Shown here: piece after piece, positions 9,077 to 17,757 of the stretch
Layout: each line of letters opens with the position of its first letter
Numbering within the stretch: the stretch's first letter is position 1
Assembly (NCBI GenBank): GCA_030446715.1
Contig: JAUJMU010000002.1
Coordinates: 310,369-374,368, forward strand
Source: Cytophagales bacterium
GTDB lineage: Bacteria > Bacteroidota > Bacteroidia > Cytophagales > 172606-1
DNA: 64,000 nt
Direction: 5' to 3'
The notes under the pieces: model-generated
What the model was told of the DNA's origin: nothing
Databases searched by the model: none
The model's input: only the letters and a program-made list of their open reading frames with translations
Translations under genes and position numbers: made by a program

Positions 9077-10243
9077 TAGGGTTATCGCACCAAAATAGGT
9101 AAAAAGGGAAAGCGGGGTTAGCTTAGGGAATGGAAGTACCAAAGTATTTTGAAGCCTTACCCGACTTTCGAGTACAGGGTCGGTGTTTACACAAACTCAG
9201 TGACATTGTGATGCTGGTGTTGGTTGGCTTTATTGCTGACTGCGAAGACTTTGAAGAGGTAGAGGATTTTGGTAACGATAAGAAGGCATACTTGCAGACG
9301 TTTTTGGAGTTATCCAACGGCATTCCTTCTCATGATACGATGAGCCGGGTGTTCCGCTACCTGGATGCCGGGGCGTTGGAAGCTTGTCTGAGAGAGTGGG
9401 GAAAACAAATATTAGCCGGCCTGGAGTACGGGCACTTGATGATTGACGGCAAAGAATTAAGAGGCACTTGCCCCAAAGGGGCAAAGCACGCTTTAAACCA
9501 ACTGGTTAGCGTATGGGTGAGTGAAGCCCAGTTAACACTGGCCCAGAAACAGATTGAAAGCAAGCAAAACGAGATCGTGGCCATTCCCCAGGTGCTGGAG
9601 TTAATTGATGTGCAAGACAAAGTGGTTACCATTGATGCCATTGCTTGTCAACACACCATTGTTGAACACATCGTTGATAAGCAAGCAGATTACGTGATTG
9701 CTCTGAAAGCCAACCAGAAAGAGGTCTTCACTCAGGTCAAAGACCATTTTGACAAGTACCATGAGCAGTTTCTGCTGGTTACTCAACTCGACAAGGATCA
9801 TCACCGGGCCGGGGAAAGACGCTACTACTACTCTGAGAAAGTCAACGCAATGGCTTGTCTTGGGGAGTGGAAGGGGTGTAAAAGTGTGTGGATGGTCGAG
9901 TCCAAAAGAATATATCTGGACAAAACCACCACCCAACAACGCTACTACATCAGTTCCCTCTCCGAAGTGTCGCCCCAGCAGATGATTGGCTTCACCAGAG
10001 GACACTGGTCGATTGAGAACCAGCTTCACTGGCAACTCGACGTCTCCTTCAAGGAGGATGAGTCCAGAGTCAGACGCGACAATGCCCCGCAGAACCTCTC
10101 CGTGATTCGAAAACTGGCCCTCCAACTCCTCAAGCAAGTGCCCCAAAAGGCCTCCATCAAACGAAAACGAAAAAAAGCCGCCCGTGACGATGCCTATCTT
10201 ACTACTGTTCTCCAATGCCTCTGAATTTGGTGCGATGACCCTA
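9077..10243 (+). mobile_element. ISAs1-family insertion sequence, 1167 bp, complete
   Basis: Terminal inverted repeats TAGGGTTATCGCACCAAAA (left) and TAGGGTCATCGCACCAAAT (right, read inward) bound a single transposase gene. The 9-bp direct repeat TACCCACTG lies immediately outside both ends (9068-9076 and 10244-10252), which shows a simple transposition into this site. The size, end sequence and 8-10 bp duplication fit the ISAs1 family. The element looks intact and recent. Confidence 0.93.
9130..10224 (+). CDS. ISAs1-family transposase
   Basis: 364 residues, full length for the family. N-terminal DDE_Tnp_1-associated domain (SDIVMLVLVGFIADCEDFEEV, HDTMSRVFRYLD) then the DDE catalytic domain: Asp in MIDGKELRGTC, Asp in VVTIDAIACQHTIVE with DYVIALKANQKEVF, and Glu in the C-terminal HWSIENQLHWQLDVSFKED. 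No frameshift or stop is present, so the enzyme should be active. It catalyses cut-and-paste movement of the surrounding element. Confidence 0.95.
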   Translation: MEVPKYFEALPDFRVQGRCLHKLSDIVMLVLVGFIADCEDFEEVEDFGNDKKAYLQTFLELSNGIPSHDTMSRVFRYLDAGALEACLREWGKQILAGLEYGHLMIDGKELRGTCPKGAKHALNQLVSVWVSEAQLTLAQKQIESKQNEIVAIPQVLELIDVQDKVVTIDAIACQHTIVEHIVDKQADYVIALKANQKEVFTQVKDHFDKYHEQFLLVTQLDKDHHRAGERRYYYSEKVNAMACLGEWKGCKSVWMVESKRIYLDKTTTQQRYYISSLSEVSPQQMIGFTRGHWSIENQLHWQLDVSFKEDESRVRRDNAPQNLSVIRKLALQLLKQVPQKASIKRKRKKAARDDAYLTTVLQCL

Positions 10244-11155
10244 TACCCACTGCACCGTATTTTTAAAATCAAAATCTGTTTCCGGCACCTCCAGCTTCTT
10301 CAACTCCTCAGGCTTTAGTTGCTGCAGCACGGGCGGCTGGTTTTCCGGTCCGTACACAGCCTGCTGATTGGCCGATAACACCAGGTCAGGCACCTGGTAA
10401 TTGTTTTTCTGCCGGTCGGTTTTTCCGGAGAAAAGAGAAACCATTCCTGTTTTTACCACTACCGTCAACCGGTCTTCCCCGTCAGTGCTGATCCGGAAAC
10501 TGGTGCCGAGTACTTTGGTGACAACTTTATCGGTAAACACCAGAAAAGGCTGCAGCGGCTTTTTGGTAACTTCAAAGAAAGCATCTCCCTCAAGGTAGAT
10601 TTCCCGGTTGTGGCCGCTCAGCAGGTTTGCGCTGAACTTTATCCGTGCGCCGGGAGCCAGCAGCACTGTGCTTTTATCCGGCAGGTTCACCAGCAAAGGT
10701 CTCGTTGACGGGTTCACCCGCTCCTCCAGTTCAACTGAGGCGGCAATTTGAGTCTGTGCGGTGCGCCCCCCGGGTGGCCAAGAGTGATCTGCCTGCCAGT
10801 AAATGCCAATTGCAGCCAGCAGCAGCACCACACTGGCGGCAAGGCCCATTCCCCAGGCAGTAAGCGACCTTGTGCGGGTGGCGGGTAGCTGATACGCTCC
10901 CTCTCCCGCTTTGGTCAGAATGGAACCGATCTCCGAATCCACTTCGGCATTGCTGATCCGGTCCGGCTCTACGGACCTGAGCGACAACAGAATGGTTCGG
11001 GCCTGCTCCAGCTTTTCGCGGCGGTCAGAGTGGCGGAGCAGCCATTCTTCCCATCAGGCGTCTTCCTGCGGAGTAGGATTTTTCACCCACCGCTGAAACC
11101 GGGGGTCAAGAATGAAATCTTCTGGTTGATGGAGATCGTCGGGCAGCATGAGCAT
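10241..11155 (-). pseudogene. FecR-type anti-sigma regulator, broken by a stop codon and an IS
   Basis: The reading from ATG 11155 (or 11149) starts MLPDDLHQPEDFILD, typical of Bacteroidota FecR proteins. A TGA at 11056-11054 replaces what should be a Trp codon within a WEEWLL-type motif. Reading resumes to a membrane helix (MGLAASVVLLLAAIGIYW) and the periplasmic FecR domain (RPLLVNLPDKSTVLLAPGA, IYLEGDAFFEVTK, VLGTSFRIST). It then ends at FDFKNTVQWV, where the IS end supplies a stop. The C-terminal DUF4974 part is missing. FecR proteins relay receptor signals to ECF sigma factors; neither sigma factor nor SusC partner remains here. Confidence 0.9.
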
Positions 11156-11209
11156 TTAAGGAAAGTCTTCTGAATGGAAATAGTCAAGGCCTTCCGTTTT
11201 CTACGCTAA

Positions 11210-12485
11210 CTGACTGATTCAGACAGTATTTATACTTTCCAGCGGTACTCGGCCAACCTGGTTTCCATCCGGAAGATACGGGAGGCAGGCCAGACCGAAG
11301 ACCGGTTTTCCGATACCATCATTTACGATCCCTTTCAGGACCGGAGATCATTTTTCAGCCAGGTCACCTTCACGGAAACCGTCCGGGGCGAGACTTACCA
11401 GACCACGGTGCGCCGCTCACTGATTGACGAGATCGAAATACTGAGCGGGCTGCTGATGCTGCTCCCGGTCCTGACCGGCCTGCTGATGATTGCAATGTAC
11501 TTTGCCAACCGGATGGTTTCCCGGAAACTCTGGCAGCCTTTTTACATTACCCTGCAACGGCTGCGGGAGTACGGAATGGAGGAAAAGACCGGCCTCGGAC
11601 TGCCGGACTCCGGTGTTCGGGAGTTCAGGGAGCTGAATCAGGAACTGGGGAGGCTCGTGGAGCGGATTCAGGATGATTATTATGCCCTGAAAGAATATTC
11701 CGAAAACACGACCCACGAAATCCAGACGCCGCCGGCCATCATTCAAAGCAAGCCGGAACTGTTGCAGGATGCCAATCTCACCATTGCAGTTGTACTGGTA
11801 AATGCCGCCAACCAGGCGGTAAGTCCGGCTGGCGCGGTTAAAGGAAACGCGTTGCTGCTGCTGGTCCGGATCAAAAATTACCAGTATGAAAGCAACGGTT
11901 CAGTGCAGCTGACCGGACTGCTCCGCAACCGGCTGGCCCATTTTGAAGAACTATATACACTCAGGAACCTGAAGGTTGAGCCGGAGGCCGAGGAAGAGGT
12001 GACCATTCAGCTCAATCCCCTGCTGGCGGAAATGCTGACCGACAACCTGATCAGCAACGCCATCAGGCACAACCTGCCCGGCGGCACGATTCACCTCAGC
12101 CTGACTGCCCCGGAGCTGGCCATCCGCAACCCGGCGACTTTCCCCGTGTGCATCCCAAAGCGGTTTTCAACCGTTTTATTAAGTACCCGAGCAGAAGTAA
12201 TCAGGTATTTTAAAATTTAAAACCATGACGTCAACTTATTCAAAGTCAGAAGATTACCCGATAATTCAAAATTTAGAATTCACAATTTAAAATTGCGCAG
12301 CTACTTAATTCCAATCCGCAGTCCGGTCGCCTGGCCCTGGCTTGTCCATCGTAAAGGCCATCTGCGATACGAGCCGCATGAGGGCCATCTACGGGTTCGA
12401 AGAAAACTTCCATACCATCAGAATTGAATTCAACTTCAGAATTTCTTCAGAATCAGCACGTATCAATCTTAAAAATTCTGAATAG
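11210..12485 (+). pseudogene. Sensor histidine kinase remnant interrupted by a miniature element
   Basis: The frame is open from 11210 (in-frame TAA just before, no start), so the N-terminus with the first membrane helix is lost. What follows is a two-component kinase: sensor region (TFTETVRGETYQTTV), membrane helix (LSGLLMLLPVLTGLLMIAMY), H-box ENTTHEIQTPPAI with the phospho-His, N-box DNLISNAIRHN. Near 12150 the frame shifts; the F-box reads KAVFNRFIK in another frame and is then cut by a 130-bp element (12179-12308). The G2 and tail region (LSIVKAICDTSRMRAIYGF) continues after it, up to a TAG at 12485. No response regulator is next to it. Confidence 0.85.
12179..12308 (+). mobile_element. 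Miniature inverted-repeat element A1, TTAA-flanked, 130 bp
   Basis: Starts TTAAGTACCCGAGCAG and ends CGCAGCTACTTAA, giving a TTAAGTA/TACTTAA terminal repeat and a probable TTAA target duplication. It splits a histidine kinase reading frame between the F-box and G2 box, which directly shows insertion. A closely similar copy lies at 57100-57222 and a diverged relative at 17634-17757. It has no coding capacity. Its AT-rich centre holds self-complementary words such as CAATTTAAAATTG. Confidence 0.75.
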
Positions 12486-12615
12486 ATGGGGTAAAGGTGC
12501 CTCAGGCCTCACATGGCCGGGCAAAACAGGAGATGGGAACGGCAGGCTGGTAATCGCTGTGGCGTGAATTGAAAATTTATCTTTTGGGGGACTACATCAC
12601 TTAAAGTCGTCAGTC

Positions 12616-12933
12616 ATGTTCAATCATTTTATTCTGCTCCGGCTGCTTGCCTTTCAGGAAGACCTGAAGCGCAAATCCAGCGACAACGGCTTCACTGTCA
12701 ATGAAACAAGGTTTATCTGCGAAAGGGCAAGTCTGCTGATCAAAAATTACAGCAGCAAGGGAAGTACGCCGTTAAAAGAAAAGGCTTTGTCAGGGTTGCA
12801 GAGCGCCATCGAAAATGCGGATCTGTACTACTCAGGTTTCAACAGCACTACCCGCACCGGAAAAATTCCGCATACGCAGGTGGTGGAGCCCGCAATTGAT
12901 GCCCTTGGCGCATTTCTGGCGCTAGCCCACTGA
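12616..12933 (+). CDS. Hypothetical protein, 105 residues
   Basis: No family recognised. The product is mostly alpha-helical in character, without signal peptide, membrane segment or cysteines apart from one (FICERASLL). It starts MFNHFILLRLLAFQEDL and ends GAFLALAH. The ATG is preceded by an AT-rich spacer with a GGGGGACTACATCACTTAAAG stretch. It stands alone between the kinase remnant and the convergent hybrid kinase gene. Codon use looks like its neighbours, so it is probably a real gene, possibly restricted to this genus. Confidence 0.6.
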   Translation: MFNHFILLRLLAFQEDLKRKSSDNGFTVNETRFICERASLLIKNYSSKGSTPLKEKALSGLQSAIENADLYYSGFNSTTRTGKIPHTQVVEPAIDALGAFLALAH

Positions 12934-13030
12934 TTCTCCGGTGCAGGTCCCGCTGACCAGGTGCAGGTCCACTGACTAATTGATACGTATAAGACTGAGC
13001 TCCCTTCAGGGCGTTTCCCGGAGGATGTTT

Positions 13031-15655
13031 TTATTCTTCAGTCAGCATTTCTGAAAGTTCGTAGGCTGCCTGCCGGCAACACTCCTGTACCTGGGTCAGG
13101 TTCTCCTCCAGCGCCTGCTCAGCCTGCGGGTCAGCCAGCATGGCACTGGTTTGCCGGAGGAGCTGGAGCAGATCAGTCAGATCAAGCAGGGAAATCATAG
13201 GTTTGGCCTTATGGATGATGGAATTCAGGAGTAGGCCATCTTTTTGCCGGACTGCCTGTTCTACGTGAAAGTGCAGATCAGACAGGCCGTCCTTGCAGGA
13301 CCGGATCATTTTTCCCGCGAAAATTTCATCTCCGTCTGCCAACTCCTGAATTTTCTGCAACCGGACCGGCGGTTTGTGATTACCGGCTGCCAGTACACCC
13401 ACCTGAACACCTGCTGGCTGGAGAACAGGACGGCTTTCCACGCGGCTGTACCGTTCGAGTATTTTATACAGTTCGGCGGGGTTATAGGGCTTCGTGAGAA
13501 AGTCGGTCATGCCGGCGGCAGTGGCTTTTTCCCGCACATCGGCTACTGTATCGGCGGTGAGCGCCACCACCGGCAGGTACCGGTACGCTTCCCCCAGCCC
13601 CCGGATCTGGCGGGTCGCTTCAAAGCCGTCCATCACGGGCATCTGCAGATCCATCAGCACCAGGTCGTATTGATTCTGCTGCACCATATACACCGCCACC
13701 TGTCCGTCTGAGGCGTGGTCGGGGGTGAGGTTCCATTTTTCGAGAAATTTACGGGCCAGCAATACGTTTATCGGGTTGTCTTCTACCAGCAAAAGCCGCA
13801 GGTGGCCCAGATCACCCGGGCTCAGCGCCGCGTCACTACCGGTGTGGCTTCCGGTCCGCAGGTGGCCTTTTTTCAGGCGGATGCTGAAGAAAAATCTTGA
13901 CCCTGCACCCGGTTTGCTCTCAAGCATAATCTGACTGCCCTGCAACTCCAGAAGCCTTTTGGTGATGGTAAGTCCCAGACCCGTACCTCCGTAGCGGCGC
14001 GTGGTATCCTGGGAGGCCTGTTCGAAAGCATCAAATATCGCAGACTGCTTGTCTTCCGGAATACCGATACCCGTATCCGTTACCGAAATCCGGAGCAGCG
14101 CCGAGGCGGCATTTTCATCGGCGACGGAAATTTCTACCACTACCTCTCCTTCACTGGTAAACTTCACCGCGTTGCTCACCAGGTTGGTGAGCACCTGCGT
14201 GAGCCGTACGGGGTCACCTTTCAGTACGGCAGGCAGCCGGCGGTCTATTTCGGACCTCAATCCGATCCGCTTCTCGCCGGCTTTCAGCTTCATGGATTGC
14301 ACAATGTTCCGGAACAGATCGGCCGGCTGAAAATCCACTTCTTCCAGTTCCACCTTGCCGGCCTCTATTTTGTGCAGGTCCAGTATGTCATTGATCAGCG
14401 AAAGCAGGTTTTCCGAAGAGAAATGAAGCATCTCCAGCAGTTCCATCTGATCGGGACGGGGTTGCTGCTGAAGCAGCAGGTGCGAAGCTCCGATCACGGC
14501 GTTCATCGGCGTGCGGATTTCGTGGCTCATTGTGGAGAGAAACTGCGCCTTGGCAAGTGAGGCTTTTTCGGCCGCCTCCCTTGCGGCCAGCATCTCCCTT
14601 TCGGCTTCCTTCCGCGCCGAAATGTCCTGCATGAATACCGTAACGCCGGTTACCTGACCCGTCTCCTCAATAACCGGGTTGAAGAAAATTTCCCAGCAGG
14701 CAGTTTCTCTCTGCTTCTCCACGGAAAACTTTTTCCCGGACAAAGCCTTATCGTACCATCCCTGCCAGAGGGTAGCCGTTTCTTCCGGCATAGGATCCAG
14801 AAAGTGGTCACCGGGTTGCAGCCGGCAGCCAAAACGGGTAAAGTAAGCGCTGCTCTGGCGGCTGTTGCAATGGATCAGGTGGTAAGTGCGGTCCACCAGC
14901 CAGATCAGGTGGTTGGAGCTTTCCACAATGGCCGAAAGCCTTGCCTGTCTGCTTTGCAGTTCACTGGTCAGCACGGAGAGGTGGTTGAGATTTTCCGTCA
15001 GTTCTTCTTCCCGGATGGCCAGTTCCAGGTTGAGTCCCTTGTGGTTGTCCAATGCTTCCTCCAGTTCCATCTCCACCCTGAAGTTTGCCCGGATCACATG
15101 GAACATACACACCAGGGTAAGGCAGATTGCGCAGGCAAGGGAACTGATGAAAAGGTACCCTTTGAGCTGCTTACTGACGGATATGACTTCAAACTGTTCG
15201 TTCCAGTCGCCCGGCATGTGCAGCAGGATCACAAACACCACTGAGGCGGCAATGACCGGGAATGCCTTGCTCAGTTCTTTGTAATCGTAGAGAATGCAGG
15301 CGGCGCAAAGCAGGGGAAAGTAGTAAAAGAAGATACCCGTCTGAGTCCCCATCAGCAGGGAAACGATGAAGATTTCCAGACCAGCCGTGATCAGAAAAAC
15401 ATTTTTCCCCGACTGAAACTTCTTTGCCTTGTTGAGCGCCGGCACCGATACGTATCCGCAGATGCAGCCGGTGTGGATGACAATGAGGGTATGAATATTG
15501 ATGCTGATCAGGAATAGTTCGTAAAGCAATGCAACAAAGACTGTGATGGAGCAAAGCTGGTTACAGAGGATAACCCGCCGGCTGGTCATAAAGTGATCAG
15601 ATGCATCTACCCCTGTTTCCGAAATTCTATCCCAGAAACTTGCCAGATATTTCAT
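13031..15655 (-). CDS. Hybrid sensor histidine kinase with receiver and HPt domains
   Basis: 874 residues. Six or so membrane helices in residues 28-190 form the sensor, followed by a coiled coil (about 195-240), a PAS-like domain (about 240-350), HisKA with phospho-His H378 in STMSHEIRTPMN, HATPase (NLVSNAVKF, DTGIGIPEDK, GGTGLGLTI), a receiver domain (LRLLLVEDNPINV, LVLMDLQMPVMDGF, LTKPYNP) and a C-terminal HPt-like helix bundle whose candidate His is in SIIHKAKP. A complete internal phosphorelay is therefore encoded in one chain. No adjacent output regulator is present; the partner is unknown. Confidence 0.93.
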   Translation of the reverse strand: MKYLASFWDRISETGVDASDHFMTSRRVILCNQLCSITVFVALLYELFLISINIHTLIVIHTGCICGYVSVPALNKAKKFQSGKNVFLITAGLEIFIVSLLMGTQTGIFFYYFPLLCAACILYDYKELSKAFPVIAASVVFVILLHMPGDWNEQFEVISVSKQLKGYLFISSLACAICLTLVCMFHVIRANFRVEMELEEALDNHKGLNLELAIREEELTENLNHLSVLTSELQSRQARLSAIVESSNHLIWLVDRTYHLIHCNSRQSSAYFTRFGCRLQPGDHFLDPMPEETATLWQGWYDKALSGKKFSVEKQRETACWEIFFNPVIEETGQVTGVTVFMQDISARKEAEREMLAAREAAEKASLAKAQFLSTMSHEIRTPMNAVIGASHLLLQQQPRPDQMELLEMLHFSSENLLSLINDILDLHKIEAGKVELEEVDFQPADLFRNIVQSMKLKAGEKRIGLRSEIDRRLPAVLKGDPVRLTQVLTNLVSNAVKFTSEGEVVVEISVADENAASALLRISVTDTGIGIPEDKQSAIFDAFEQASQDTTRRYGGTGLGLTITKRLLELQGSQIMLESKPGAGSRFFFSIRLKKGHLRTGSHTGSDAALSPGDLGHLRLLLVEDNPINVLLARKFLEKWNLTPDHASDGQVAVYMVQQNQYDLVLMDLQMPVMDGFEATRQIRGLGEAYRYLPVVALTADTVADVREKATAAGMTDFLTKPYNPAELYKILERYSRVESRPVLQPAGVQVGVLAAGNHKPPVRLQKIQELADGDEIFAGKMIRSCKDGLSDLHFHVEQAVRQKDGLLLNSIIHKAKPMISLLDLTDLLQLLRQTSAMLADPQAEQALEENLTQVQECCRQAAYELSEMLTEE

Positions 15656-15764
15656 TTAGTCGTAAAAATATCCGGCAATGTAAGGCGGGTATGTGGTCCG
15701 GAAAAGCGAAGTTGAGCGGTATTCGGGTTTGCGTAATTTTATGAACCCTTTGGCAGGCGTTCCG

Positions 15765-15772
15765 TACTTTTG
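15765..15772 (+). promoter_or_regulatory. Putative -7 promoter box for the MOSC gene
   Basis: TACTTTTG matches the Bacteroidota TAnnTTTG box and lies 75 bp before the proposed TTG start at 15847, in the divergent spacer with the hybrid kinase. No convincing TTTG -33 element is at the ideal distance. Confidence 0.4.
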
Positions 15773-15846
15773 GCAAACGGGCAGTACCCCTTCCCGATGC
15801 CTGACAACGAGAATCTTTAAACCAAACCATCTAAAAATTAAATTAT

Positions 15847-16368
15847 TTGGAAACCCGTCCCGCTTCAACTTCCCCGATCGGGAAACTGCTCGAAACCCTG
15901 CCCCAGGAAGGCACTGTCACCTGGATCGGCGTCCGGCCGGCCCGCAGAGCCGCTGTACAGCCCTTGACAGAAGCCGAAGCAGTGGACGGCCGGGGTCTGG
16001 CGGGTGACCATTACCGCGGCAATCCGGGCAGTAACCGCCACGTAACCCTTATTCAGGCCGAAGATCTGGCGGCTGTGGCTTCTTTCCTGCACCGCCCGGA
16101 CCTTGACCCGGCCGTGGTCAGGCGCAACATCGTGGTCAGAGGCCTGAACCTGCTGGCCCTGAAAGACAAACAATTTTACATCGGGGAAGCCCTGCTGGAA
16201 ATGACCGGCCAGTGCCATCCCTGTTCGCTGATGGAAGAAGTGCTTGGGCCGGGTGGCTACAATGCCATGCGGGGCCACGGTGGCATTACTGCCCGGATCG
16301 TCAGCGGCGGCAAAATCCGGCTGGGCGACAGGGTCAGCGCTAAATTGAATGGCTGGATGGCTGTCTGA
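15847..16368 (+). CDS. MOSC domain-containing protein
   Basis: 173 residues matching stand-alone MOSC proteins (YiiM-like sulfurtransfer domains): GRGLAGDHYRGNPGSNRHVT, RRNIVVRGLNLLAL, a Cys in MTGQCHPCSLMEE that is the usual persulfide or metal-binding residue, and GGITARIVSGGKIRLGD. The only start upstream of the conserved core is a TTG at 15847, as an in-frame TAA lies at 15832; no ATG is available before residue 118. The family handles molybdenum-cofactor sulfur or detoxifies N-hydroxylated compounds; the substrate here is unknown. Confidence 0.85.
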   Translation: METRPASTSPIGKLLETLPQEGTVTWIGVRPARRAAVQPLTEAEAVDGRGLAGDHYRGNPGSNRHVTLIQAEDLAAVASFLHRPDLDPAVVRRNIVVRGLNLLALKDKQFYIGEALLEMTGQCHPCSLMEEVLGPGGYNAMRGHGGITARIVSGGKIRLGDRVSAKLNGWMAV

Positions 16369-16459
16369 CCGGCATGATGACTTCAGAATAAAACAATTAA
16401 GCCATGCAACAATTTAACAATACAACAATTAAGCAATTCAACCATATAACCATGCACCC

Positions 16460-16687
16460 ATGCAATCACCCAACCCAGCAGAAGACGACGGCCCGGAGAG
16501 AAAGATGGTTTATCAGGCTGCCCTGCAACTGATACAGATCCGGGGACTGGACAATTTTATCGAATACCTGCAGGAGGCTGCCGAATCGGGAGTGGTCCCC
16601 AGATCCTGCGGACTGGACCACGACGCGTACCTTGCCGTACTGCGCCAGGCTGTCAACGACTACCGCAGGCGGGTGCTTGACCAGTGA
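16460..16687 (+). CDS. Hypothetical protein, 75 residues
   Basis: Small soluble, acidic and helical product (KMVYQAALQLIQIRGLDNF, then VLRQAVNDYRRRVLDQ). Not recognised. It follows the MOSC gene by 91 bp; the spacer is an AT-rich run of repeated words (CAATTAAG, CAACAATT) of the sort also seen at 35270-35450. It could be a small regulatory or structural protein; coding character is good but no function can be assigned. Confidence 0.5.
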   Translation: MQSPNPAEDDGPERKMVYQAALQLIQIRGLDNFIEYLQEAAESGVVPRSCGLDHDAYLAVLRQAVNDYRRRVLDQ

Positions 16688-16688
16688 T

Positions 16689-16717
16689 CCCACCCGGATT
16701 CACTGATCCGGGGCGGG
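16689..16717 (+). terminator. GC-rich stem-loop after the 75-residue gene
   Basis: CCCGGAT and ATCCGGG pair around a six-base loop, and flanking CCC/GGG can extend the stem across a bulge. It starts just after the stop at 16687. No T-run follows, so it may be an RNA 3'-end stabiliser rather than a standard intrinsic terminator. Confidence 0.35.
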
Positions 16718-16806
16718 AGCTATTCCCTGAGAGCAGATTTTATAACCAAACGGGCGGTCAAACCGTGAAATAGGGTTGAGTCGAGTAATTAACCCAGCCT
16801 GTTCCT

Positions 16807-17604
16807 ATGCACGCCTCCGGACACCCTGATTTTCTGCGCGTAATGACCTATAACATCCGGTTCGACAACCCGGCAGATGGCGAAAATCAGTGGGTTTTCC
16901 GCAAGGACCGGGTAACGGCGCTGATTGATTACCACGAACCGGATCTGCTAGGCGTGCAGGAAGCACTGCTCAATCAGGTAACCGATCTGCACGTGGCCCT
17001 GCCGGCCTTTACCTGGTACGGAGCCGGCCGCGAAGACGGTCAGGAACTGGGGGAATTTTCGGCTATATTTTACCGGAAAAGCCGCTTCAGTCTGCTCGGC
17101 AAGGGCACGTTCTGGCTGTCGCCTACGCCCGATAAGCCAACCAAAGGCTGGGATGCCGACGTGATCCGGGTGTGCAGCTGGGTAAACCTGGAAGACAGGG
17201 AGACCGGGAAAACATTTTTTCACTTCAATACCCACCTTGACCACATGGGGCGGCAGGCCCGCGAGGAATGTTCCCGGTTGCTGCGGGAGAAAACCACCCG
17301 GATTGCGGCCGGTTCACCGGCCCTGCTTACCGGCGACTTCAATGATCCGCCCAAAACGCCATTTTACGAAACCCTTACCACCGATGGTGGTTTTCTGGAT
17401 GCCAAAAACGTGACGCTGACACCCCATTATGGTCCGCCGGGCACGTGGGCCACGTTTGATGCGCTGCAGGGAACCGGCAATCAGCTGGATTTTATCTTCG
17501 TAACGCCCGGAATTGAGGTACTCCGCCACGCCTTCCTCACCGATTCCTACCACTTCCGGTATCCGTCGGATCACCTGCCGGTACTGGCGAAAATAAGGGT
17601 GTGA
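16807..17604 (+). CDS. Endonuclease/exonuclease/phosphatase family protein
   Basis: 265 residues with the EEP fold markers: RVMTYNIRFDNPADGENQW near the N-terminus, the metal Glu in LLGVQEALLNQV, HFNTHLDHMG, the TGDFNDPP motif and the C-terminal YPSDHLPVLAKI with the catalytic His. The family hydrolyses phosphodiester bonds in nucleic acids, lipids or sugar phosphates; this subtype in Bacteroidota is usually annotated only to family. There is no obvious signal peptide from the ATG at 16807, so it may be cytoplasmic, though family members are often exported. Confidence 0.88.
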   Translation: MHASGHPDFLRVMTYNIRFDNPADGENQWVFRKDRVTALIDYHEPDLLGVQEALLNQVTDLHVALPAFTWYGAGREDGQELGEFSAIFYRKSRFSLLGKGTFWLSPTPDKPTKGWDADVIRVCSWVNLEDRETGKTFFHFNTHLDHMGRQAREECSRLLREKTTRIAAGSPALLTGDFNDPPKTPFYETLTTDGGFLDAKNVTLTPHYGPPGTWATFDALQGTGNQLDFIFVTPGIEVLRHAFLTDSYHFRYPSDHLPVLAKIRV

Positions 17605-17633
17605 TGCCGGGCCGGTCAGGATTTCTAAAATTT

Positions 17634-17757
17634 GAGTAAAGACCCGGTCAGAATTAAATGATAGATTTTAAATTTTGAATTAAAACCTTTCACAGACAGC
17701 ATATGATCCTACCCATTCAAAATTTAGAATTCATAATTTAAAATTGTTTTCTTACTT
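17634..17757 (+). repeat. Diverged relative of miniature element A, next to a start codon
   Basis: Shares the layout of the copies at 12179 and 57100: AAGACCCGGTCAGAATTAAATG at the left, then AT-rich centre, ATTCAAAATTTAGAATTCA, AATTTAAAATTG and TTACTTA at the right. Identity is clear in the right half and weaker on the left. It ends directly at the ATG of the methyltransferase gene (17758), so it would form that gene's 5' leader. Confidence 0.5.
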
